From Oegoconia quadripuncta (Eukaryota > Arthropoda > Insecta > Lepidoptera > Autostichidae), in contig OX438755.1 in the NCBI GenBank assembly GCA_949316235.1, positions 16,695,151-16,759,150 on the forward strand: a stretch of DNA of 64,000 bases, given 5' to 3'. Positions 44,201-56,200 of this stretch are shown here, in pieces. The translations under genes were made by a program, and so were the position numbers. The notes below the pieces were generated by a model. The model was not told where the DNA came from. It searched no databases and saw only the letters and a list, made by a program, of their open reading frames with translations. Each line of letters opens with the position of its first letter. Position 1 is the first letter of the stretch.

Positions 44201-47200
44201 ATAAGTGAACTAGAAGTTATTGGCATAGGTAGTTTAATGTTTTTTTAAGCATCATCGACGCACGCGCAGGCCGGTGATTGATATGCGACTGGCGGGATTC
44301 GCAATGTTCCTATCATGCGAAAATATTTGCACTCATAATTTTTAAATTTCATTTAATGATGTAATTATGTGGAATATGCTACAAATGCGACCGTCAAATT
44401 ACACAACGCTTTATGATAGTTTAAAAAAAAACTGCCTATGCCAATACCTTCTATTCCACTTACCTAATACGCTCTATTTTTAAAAAGACTCATTTGGTAT
44501 AATTTTGTTTGAAATAACATTGCTCGCTCTAAATGCTTAAAATGGCCTCTTAAAAATGACAATGGTGTCGATTCGGTTGCACACGAACTAAACTAAAACC
44601 AGATTTAGACTGGTACCGTCACATTATATTGTTCCAGAGAGAAAAAGACAGGCCCACTTTAAAATTGGTTTTAGTTTAGTTTGCGTACAACCGAATCGAA
44701 ACCAATATCTCCCTTGTTCATATTATAATTGTTTAATCCGAGGTCACCAACTAACCTTGTAAAGTGGCCAGAACGACGCAAAGAAACCAACGTCCTCGGT
44801 CAGATTCGGAAGCAGCCAGAAGTGGTGCCGCGACAAGGTCACCACCCACACCACGCAGAATATCACCAAACGAAGTACAGCCAATACGATGATCATGACG
44901 AGCAAACCGGCCGCTGCGATACTGACGTAGTACACGCCTCTTCTGTAAAGGGAAATGGTGGTTATTTTCGTTAGGGTATTATTTATTACCCCTGTCAAAA
45001 TCGACATCATCTGTATTTATCAACGTCGTTTTTTTTTCAATGAAAAAGCGTCCGGAACTACTTTTGTGACGAGCTACGCTTACGACGAACTGCATTTATA
45101 ACGAGCTGCGTTTGTGACGAGCTCCGTTTGTGGCGACCTACGCTTATGACGAAAGCGTTTGCGACGAGCTGCGTTCATGACATTATGACGAATATATTTA
45201 TTTATGTATGGCATGCTTCTAAGGGCGTTTGTGACCTTACAGGCTGCTAATTCAAGTACATCATCATATTAGCCGAAAGACGTCCACTGCTGGACAAAGG
45301 CCTCCCCCAAAGATCTCCTCAATGATCGATCCAGCGCTGCCCGCATCCAGCGGCTTCTCGCGATCTTTACCAAATAGTCGGTCGACCTCGTGGGGGCCTG
45401 CCCAAGCTGTGTCTTCCGGTGTGTGGTCGCCATTCGCGGACCTTTCCGCCCCAATATCTTATTGCTAGCCAATTGATCACAGTTTTCGGTCGATCGATGT
45501 ACTATATGTACCGCATCATTAATCATCATCATCAAGATCTCCTCTAAGACGCTTAGTAAACATGTATAATGAACATTTTTTAAATTTCGACATATTTTCA
45601 TTATAAATAAATAAATATAAATAAATATCTTTGCACATACACCAGCGCCATCTAGTTCCACACTAAGCAACTAGGCTTTTATTATGGATCCCAGATGGTT
45701 GATAAACTACACAAATACATTTTTTGTTGTAAATAAATTCATATATAAATGAAAAACATCCATAATCCGGGAACACATGTCTGTATTCATCATACAAACA
45801 TATGGCCCTGGCGGGATTCGAATCCGCGACCGTTTGGCATAGCGGTCAGTTTTTAACCACTACACCAAACAGGTCGTATTATCATATCACAGATTTAGGA
45901 GTTCTGTTATTGGAGATTTATTGAACGGGTATTATTTATATTGTTTGCTTTGTGTAGCAGCACATTGTAACATTGTAATGATGCGGATGTACTTATTGTA
46001 AAGTTCATAACTTGTAAGCTCTGTGCAATACTGTGTTACTTACCTAGTGTCGTGGACTGTGTATATACATAATACCTACAGAAACTGTTAATAATGTAAC
46101 TATGTACACTGTTGTTAACTGTCCCAAATAAATAAAATAAAAATCTTACAATTACGCGATCCTTGATTCTAACGGCCAAGCGAAGGAAGAATGTTGATGC
46201 GGAGCTTTACCTGACAGTGGCGGGCCAAAGCGGGAACATGCACACCAGTATGGTGCACACCACCACAAGTGTTCCCATCACCCAGTAGTACCACGGCAGC
46301 GGGTCATATAGCCAGACGTAAGCGTCGACTGTGTCAAGGAACAACTGATCCATATGCATCTCGAGACGTATCTTGCGTTTCTTCTTCTCTTTCTCTTTTA
46401 CGTCCTTTGTGTCCTGGAAAGTTGATAAAATATATTTATTATACCAGTGATTTCTTTTGGATTATTTGACACTAACTTCCCACACTAGACAAGGCTTGAG
46501 GGCGGAGTGTAAGTTTTACTTCGACTTAACTTTACTACGGCGTTCACGTTTACGTGAAGATTTGTATGGAAACGCTGCATATTTTTCCATACAAATCGTC
46601 AAGTAAACGTGAACGCGGTAGTAAAGTTAAGTCAAAACAAAACTCACAATCCGCCCTCAGATCATATTGATAAACATACACGGGAATAATGTTCATAGTA
46701 ATCACACAAAAGTTTACTCCTAGCGGGATTCGAAAAATGCCCTCGATTTTCTTCTCACGAAATCACAAACATTTTCAATATTTTCTTATTTCTCATACTC
46801 AAAGTACCAGGAGTGCAGAAGTTACTAAGTTTTATGGGGCCTTTATACTTTTTCCTTGGAAAAAAACACGCGTTCGGAACGCGGGCATAAGGTAATAATT
46901 TAGTTCATATCAGGTAAAAATAAGGTTCTCAATTTCTTTCACATTATTTTTAACGAATCCTTTTTATTTTATCTTGATAATGAATGACAATTCTCTAAAC
47001 ATTAAAATTTTAAAGTGGAGCTAAAGTAAGTATCTCTTATTGTAGAATAATAGTATCAGAATCCATGATTGTACTCTCTAATGATGTCATATATTATAAT
47101 ATATTTTAAATTGTGGCAGATTGCACATAACCGCATCGTTTAACTTCTCAAACTACGTACCTTACTTTCGCCGGCGCTCGCTTGACTCTTCTCTCCATCC

Positions 47201-50200
47201 TTTTCATCGCCGCTCTTACTAGATTTCTCTATCTCCTTCTTTTTAGATTTGCCTTTTAATTCCTGTTCAGTTACTGGAACCTGAAATTTTTACACTTTAC
47301 ATTAATGAGATGCCTTTAAGCCCTGCCATACAAAAGGATAATGTAGGATACCCAAAAAATAATCGATTGATTTACTTCGCTCCAGTGCTGTTACGGCTGT
47401 AACCGTAACCCGATAACCAGGAACTCCGAGCCGAGTTCCAGAATTTTTTGATAGGATTCTTTTTCTAAGCGAGTCGATGGCAAAAACATCATAGTACGAT
47501 TGAAAAAGTGATTTAACACGATTAAGGATACACCGGAATATAGAGAAGTGTCCAAAGGACTCCACCGACAAGAGCATAGTTCTTAAATTTTTTATTATGT
47601 GATTTAGCCCAGAAATTAAAAAAAAAATCATGTGAAACCTTGAAATAATATTCCATTATCCAAATAAAAAACAAATTTGGATCTAGCTTTGAAAATCGCA
47701 GGAATTGGTGCATATGATTAACGAAGAAAAAAAAACCTCCAATTTCATAGGTAAAGACCCTATATGATCACAGTTTATATAAAACTAGTTACAGTGTTTA
47801 TCTTGATGATATAAACATAGGTTCCCTTCAGATATTTTTAAATTCATATTAATATGTACATACAAACAAACCACCTGTAAAAATTATGAGATATTTTCCA
47901 TAATCTTAGTAATAAAAATTAAAGATGGTAGGGTCTAGTTGTCGTGAATGTATTTATTTATTTAGGCTCACCAACAGAGTAAGATTAAATCTTACAAAAT
48001 CATTTAAAGGATAATTATATGGTATGAACTCAAATTACAGACGAGCACAACACTCGCATGCATGTAGTTTAATAACACTATAAAGCTGTACACAAAAAAA
48101 AACCTTTTAAAAATGTTTGCCAAGTACCTTAAAGTTAAGGTAAGTTAAATTAAAATACCTGAAAAAAATTACCACGAATTACTTATAACTATGTGTAAAG
48201 GTGATAGGTACATATTTGCACCGTTTACACTAAACAATACAGGGCGTCCCAAAGTTATGGGACATGAAGGGGAAGTACCTTAAATATCGTAGATAGTGAA
48301 TTTTGCTCAAAGAAGACTTTATGTTATTTTTAAAAGTTAGTAATTCTGCATTCATAGATTTTCTAAAAATTATTTGCTTCGGCTGGGAATCGAACCGACT
48401 CAAATGTGAAAAAAAAACACCCTACTTTTATGATGCCAATCGAAAGAATAGCTAAAAAATAATAACTCTGCCTAAGTAACATAGTATTTTAAAAGAAAGG
48501 AACAACGTGAAATTAATCATTTTAATCAAATAAAAAACATACATGAAACTGCCGTAGTCAATTAAGTAGGTATTTTTTTGTAAATTAATTAATTAAATGC
48601 TCAAAATGTGATCCCTCTTGTCTTACGCAAATCGCCAATCTTTTAATGAGCCCGCTGCCTGTTGATTTTCTAATCATTTTATGGTGAACACTCGATGTGA
48701 TATGGCACAATTCTGTTTGCAACTCGCCTACGTTCTCGTATCGCTTTTTGTATAGCATATCTTTCACGTATCCCCAAAAGAAGAAATCTAATGGTGTGAG
48801 GTCCGGGGATCTGGCCGGCCATCTAATCGGTCCATTTGTACCAATCCATGTAGGAAAACATTCATTTAGAAAATCTGCTGCTCTCCGACTATTATGAGCC
48901 GGAGCTCCATCTTGTTGGAAAATTAAGTTTTCTTGCTCCGCCGCGGAATGGTTTCTTATCTTATCCCTTAAAATTTGAAGGCGTCGGCAATAAATAACTT
49001 TCTTGAAATTTGACTCAATCATTTTATGTTGTTCCTTTCTTTTAAAATACTATGTTACTTAGGCAGAGTTATTATTTTTTAGCTATTCTTTCGATTGGCA
49101 TCATAAAAGTAGGGTGTTTTTTTTTTCACATTTAAGTCGGTTCGATTCCCAGCCGAAGCAAGTAATTTTTAGAAAATCTATGAATGCAGAATTACTAACT
49201 TTTAAAAATAACATAAAGTCTTCTTTGAGCAAAATTCACTATCTACAATATTTAAGGTACTTCCCCTTCATGTCCCATAACTTTGGGACGCCCTGTATAG
49301 TGATGACTGTGTTAAAAATGTTATTATATTATTATGACATTTAAATTTTTCGTATAAAAACACAAAAGTGACGAAATAATCCCAACCAATAACTTGTTAA
49401 TTTTTAATCTACGCAAACTATACCTTACCAAATTTAGCTGTCATTACTATAACTAAATTGAAAATTTCGAAAACTTCCGAACGACTAATATCATCCAAAT
49501 ACACCAAACAATTGTATTAAATCTTGGAAAAAGTTCAACCGATTTCTAAGAACATCAGCTTACGAAAATAAAAAACATCGGGCAAGCCGTTTTGGCTCTA
49601 CAATACCACCGATTTTTTTAAATCTTTTCAGCCATTGTTACAATTATGTATGCCTCACCTTCTTAGCCCGGTGGAACATTTTGTGCAGCAACATCTGGTG
49701 GAGGAAGTCTGTGACCTCCAGCCGTGTTATGAATAAGGGATTCTTGCCAGTCGCCCATTTCGATGTGAGCAATGCGTCTACCGCCTTTATACCTGGAACA
49801 TTATAATTTAAAGTGTGAGTAAACAAACTATTTGGATTTTTAACAAATAGAAGCACTGGTGGAGCAGTCGCATTCGCTATCGTTTTCGATTAGCGAAGTT
49901 AAGCAATGTTTGGCGCGGTCAGTCCTTGGATGGGTGACCACTAGTGAAATTTTAATATGAGGTTCAGTGCTTCGGGGGGCACGTAAAACGTTCCCAGTTG
50001 TTTTCAATTGAAAGCAGTCATTAAGCTAAGTCGGTGACCTCCAGGGGCGGCTTAAAAACACTGACTGTCAGGTGGTCACTAGTCTGACACAAACTGGGCT
50101 CGCGTGGTGGATTATGGCCCATATCCTCACCCAGTGAGAGGAGGCTGTGCCCCAACAGTGGGTACGTGTAAGGCTGCTGATGAAAGAACAAACTGTCAGT

Positions 50201-53200
50201 ACAACTGATTGGTGAATCTTGTATAAGAAGGAGACGGATATTTTTCGAAATAAAAAGTGTCAACGATGTTAATGTTTACTCACAATATCAAAAGGTAGTA
50301 ACCCTACTTCCGACTAATCTTGTATTGCAACGAAAATTTATCGCGGGGCCGGCAAAGTCAACGCGACGTATGATATGTTTTAGCTCTAACTTTTATGCCA
50401 CAAATCCGGTACTAATCACCAATGCAACCAATTTTTAACGCGACAGAATGTAATAGTAAACGCGCACTAAGATAACCTATATAACAGTGGGTCAGCTAGG
50501 AAATGGGACGTAAATAATTAGGTGGTAATTACCATAGTATCACGGCCTAGCTACCGTTTCAATTGTTTTCATTCGTCGACTATGGTTTAGTAAACTTTGA
50601 CGCATTATCGAGATTTTTGTTTAGAAATGCTACTTTAGATTTAGGACAAAATGTTCGCTACGTGTCTGTACACGTAGCGTAGGGTGCTACCATAATCAAC
50701 TATGTCAGAAGAAATATTGATCCGCTTAGAGAAATATTCTTTCATAAAAATTTAAAATTGTGTGATAGTCATGTAATTTTGCATTTATCACATCTGCGCG
50801 AGGGATTCATATAAAATGAATAACTTTTCTTATGTTACAAATCTCCTAATACTAATAAATATAGGGATATATTTCGGGATATTTTAATAGGCGTGTTTGA
50901 CATTTTCTTTATCAAGTCAAAGAAATCAAGTGCCATCTGTCATTGAGGATTAGGATATGTTATTCGTTCCTCCGGTATACTGGGCCTTAGTCACCTTCTA
51001 AGACAACCACGGAAAGAGTCGGATTGGTGGAAGAACACGGTTACAAACCGTGTCATGCATTGCATGATATATGTCATGTATCATATATCATGCAAGTCAA
51101 ATTTTGATGAAGAACGTGAAGCGAAGATGATTTCACTAAATTGTCTCAGTTTAATTGTTCTTTATCAATTATCTTGTATAGAGGGTCCTAGTTTAAGGCA
51201 ATATAAATGTTGGGTCATTACAAATTTTAAAACTATATAATAAAAAAGTAGCCTAACCCACTTGTGATACACACTGTCTCTTCGTATTTTGTGTTTCTTT
51301 ATTTTTTTGTGTATTTAGATTTAAATTGAGATTCATCATGGCTATTTGCGGAAATCAATAACCAAGTTATAAATACGCTGTAATTATTCCATTCACAATG
51401 CCGCAGTAGATCGATGCCCTCATAGTGCACCGCCCACCCTCTCACATACACACATGCAGCAGACACACACCACCACCCAAACTGAGCACCACACGACAAG
51501 CTACAATTCCTAAACGTTTCGACTCTGCCCGAGTCACGAACTACCTACACCCAATAAATAATAAATAAATTAATATTTTCGGACCCTTACACTAATCATC
51601 TAGTCCCAAACTAAGCAAAGCTGGTGCTATGGATAATAGATAACGGATAAATATACATAAATATAAATAATAAATATCCTTAGACATACACACAGCGCCA
51701 TCTAGCCCCACAGTAAGCAACTGTAGGCTTGTGTTGTGGATACCAGATGGTTGATATACTACATAAATACATTTTTTTTCGTAAATAAATAATTATTATA
51801 AATGGAAACATCCATAACTCGGTTACACATGTTCGTATTCATCACACAAACATCCCGTTAGGGGATTCGAACCCGCAACCTTTTGGTCAAGTCTGTCATA
51901 AATATTTATATAAACATTCATGACTTCGGAATGAATGTTAGTATTCATCACACAAACATTTAACCTTTGCGGGATTCGAACCCGCAACCATTGATATCGT
52001 AGACAGACGTTATCCACTAATCGGTCGTCAGATGAGATAGATGTGTAATACGAAACATTTTCTATGAAAGAAATTCTGCCAAATTAAGAAGTATGATTGG
52101 TCGTGAACGAGCCAAGGGTGGATTTATTCATGAGATGAATATATGATGAACTTTTGCTATGAGTGATGTGTGTGTGATGAATACGAACATTTAATTTTAT
52201 TCCCGTGTCAAGGATGTTTATCTGTTATCTAGTACCCATGGTACAAGCTTAGCTTAGTTTGGGACTAGATGATTGGTGTAAGTGTCCGAAATATATTTTT
52301 TAATAACGTTCATATGCGTCCAATATCACCAATATAATAATACTTCAATATAATAAAATAAATACCTATTTAATATTAAATAAAATAAGTACGTAAGATT
52401 TAAAATAAAATAAATGAGGAATGTCTGTAAATTTTTAACAAATAAATATATACTTACATATAATATATACATACACTGAACATACAAGTCGGTTATATAA
52501 ACCTACATAATATTATTATGCATACGAAAAAAAATTTCTAGTTCTAAATGCATACAATCCAGGACTTTTAGTTAAAAGCCAAGGTCAAATAGTGCTTTCT
52601 CAGACGTTTTTTGAAGATGGCGGTCGACGCACACATTTCAGTGGGGCGACTTTGATATTCTGTGGACAGCAGAGGACGGAGACTAGAGGGTATAACACCG
52701 GACGGTACATATACGAGTATGTATGCAACCATAAATTATCGAGTAATTGGCAAATAAAGTGCATGGTACGATGACATTTCAATGGATTTACGAAAAGGCA
52801 ATTTGTTGTAAGTATGTCAAGAAAAGAATGTGGATGTCCTGTAGCTGATACTAGTATGATGACGAATTGGTCAATAAATGACGGTAATATTACTTCAATA
52901 TTTAAAAAAAATTACCAGTAAAGTACTCGACATGATGGTTGAGGAATTTGGTCTTCTTCGTAGGCACGTTGGCTTTGAGCCACTTAGCCACAGCGTACTC
53001 GTCCCTGGACGGCTTCTCCGACTCGGTCTTATCGCCGTTATCCTGAAATACGTAATGATATAATGTTACACTTTAGTAACAGGTCAACTTCATGCACCCT
53101 CCTGTTTCACCACTTGCTGATATAGTTCGAGATCTGCCAGATTAAAGCAACTGATTCATTTTTAAGACCCTGATAAGACTTAAAATTTTTTGCTTTATCC

Positions 53201-56200
53201 AGGATAGGTTTTTTCTTCATTTAGAAAAAACTTTGTTTTGCGAAATAAGGAATATTCGCTCGAAGAGTAACCTCTTCGAGCGCAAAACAAAAGCAGAAAT
53301 AATTACGATTATCTACTTTTATAGTGTAAGGATTAGGCAGTGGTGAAGGATGAATATATTCAGAAAGCGTAACCAAGCTCACTTGGCAAGTGACGCAAGT
53401 GCCAAAGTGCATTAGGACTCTCTACGAGCAAAATAGCGGTGACAGACAACAAAGTAATTCCGTAAGTGTACCGTTTTGCTGATTTATTACGGAACATTAA
53501 AAATATTAGCCACCTGATTGTTGTGAAACAAAGGTTTTAATGTTACATGGCAGAAAGTTTATATAATTTTTATTTATCCGACTATTTCCACGCCATACCC
53601 TTATCCATCATTCGGCAAATTATCGCTCGTTGGTTACACAGCCACTATAGTTTGGCCATCCAGAACTTTATCAGCAAGTGATTAATGTGTTAGTGTGCAA
53701 TAGTGAGAGGATGTAAGAATAACAAATGAATTCAATATCAATATATTCATGTGAGCCCAAGAAGCCACTCTATCGAGATCTATGTTAGTTATCTGAAAGT
53801 AAGGGGCAATATTTCGTAGCGAGTTTATAGAGTGTATACACTACAGACCTGTTGTCAGCGTATTGATGAAACCTCCTATTGTGAATGTGAGTATACAATA
53901 TAAACAGGAGCGGATCCAGAATCGACCCCTGCGGCACTCCTCTACTAACTCACTACCCACGGGGCTATAGCATACACCAGTCTCTACATGGTACGTGATA
54001 AATACTGTGCGTCTCTCTCACTTGTATATAGCATGAACGTGATAGCAGGCTTCTATCTTGTGATACTTTTTGATTTTATTCGTAGACTATCAACTCTTAA
54101 TAAAGAAAAAATTGTCACAAACGTGTTCCTTTCCTTCAAACATTATTGAAGTCGTGATGAAGTAGAGATTTAAGCAAGTAAAAATATGCTTGTGCTGACA
54201 TTGATACTTGAAATGAAAGGGAATTGATACAAGAAACTAATAGCATAGAGTAACCTAGTTCGGGTTCCTGTCGCGCATATCATAAGTAAGATCATGTCCT
54301 TGTTCTATATGTAAACTAGAAAGCTGCGTAATACTTTTGTATGTACAAGGCATGGAAGTCCCTTCCGGCGTCAGTCTTTCCTGAATCCTACAATCTTGGG
54401 ATCTTCAAGAGATCGCGTGCTTCATCTTCGGCCACATCGTCACTTCCCATCAGGTAAGATCGTGGTCAAACGCGTATCCAGTTAATCATAAAAAAAAAAG
54501 TATGGGAGAAATAACGATATTGCATATCTCAAAATATCTGCACTTAATTTGGTAGCACGTTATATAGCATTATTATTATTACATTGCATTGTCATTTCTA
54601 TTATTAGAGCGGTCGTTAAAACACGAACAAATAACTAATGCATACGGCCCCTGTCAAGGTTTCTGGAGTTGAAGTGTTACATAACGTTGCATCAACTGCA
54701 GACAATCGATGCTAAGTAAATTTTCTTTTAAATTAATTTTATTATTTTTGTATTGAGGAATAGAACTATTGTTAAAGAACGCGCTGAAATAGAGAAGCCC
54801 TTTTAAAAATGCGGAATAATTTACTTTTTATTACAATTTTAATAGAGAACACAAAGTGTTAGATCACTTTTTGTATAGTTTTGGCGCCATTTAAAATAAA
54901 AATACTAAAATGTGCTTATTTTACATATATAACATGGATATGATTTTAAAATCATACATTAGCCTTCATAATATTTCTTTATACACCATCTGCATCTGGA
55001 GCACGTATTATGTCAAGTATTCACAATTTAAAGTAAGATACTAAAGCCCAAGGGAGCTAAAGTTGCATGAAAGTTCCTTTGGGTAACAATAACATTTAAA
55101 TTTGGAACGCCAAAATGTCAACAAAAACTTATATCAAAAATAGTTTCGAAAAAAAACAAGGCTGTTCAATGCATAAATTTCATGGTCCCAGGAGTTTGTA
55201 ACCATAAAATTTGACACATCAAAGAGACTTTACTCCTATGAAAATTATTTAACAAAAATTTTGCCTGTATGTCTTAGCTATTGACTTTGCTTACGGAACT
55301 AAAAACATACATAATGTCACGCCTGTAGGCAGAGACCACAGACTTCCACTTGCTACGATCCTGACACACCTCTTCTGCTTCCTTCACTCTCATAAGGTTA
55401 GAGGAACTAAATATCAATAGAAAAAATTGGCGACTTTTTGATCCGCAGTTTTTACTGCGAAATTTTTTTTTATTTAACCTCCCAGTAGGTGTATAGCGTA
55501 TGCTCCTCGAGGATAAAAGTATCTTGGGCAGACTAATCCTTCGTTTCATTCATTCAAGAATTAACTACAGAATCTTTCATTTCGCTCAGAATTCAATATG
55601 CTGCCCGTGACATAAGACGTTGGTGTTTAATCTACTATTAATATATCTCAGTTACGGGTTATGTCTCAGTATGATGGCAAATTACATGTGTTTGTTAATT
55701 AAAACTATAAGTAGTTCTAATTGTTCCATAACAGACGATCAGTATCATTCAATATATCTACAATAATATTATAAGCTGGCAAAGTTGTTTGTTTGCACGA
55801 GGTCTCTAGAACTACTGATCCGACATTGAAAAATCTTTCATTAACAGATATCTAGTTGAACAAAATGACGAACTTTGACCGCCTCCGTGGCTCAATGTAA
55901 GCAACATAGGGTTTACAAATCGGAGGTCGCGGGTTCGACCCCAGCGGGGTACATCTTTAATACTAGGTTTGGCTTGTGGTAGGTCTGCTGCCAAACAGCA
56001 ATTGGTGTGTTCCGGTTGCCAGAGATAAGATAGCCAGTCCCCCAAATAAGATGGGGTTTCCGGGTCAGTACGCTTCGACCTTCGGCCAAATCTTCACTTA
56101 ACGTCCTGATGTCACCTCCTCAATCAATCACTTCTCAGTGATTGAGGTCAAGGGCTCACCCGTTTGTGATTAAAAAAAACTTTGCCTAAATAAAAAAATT

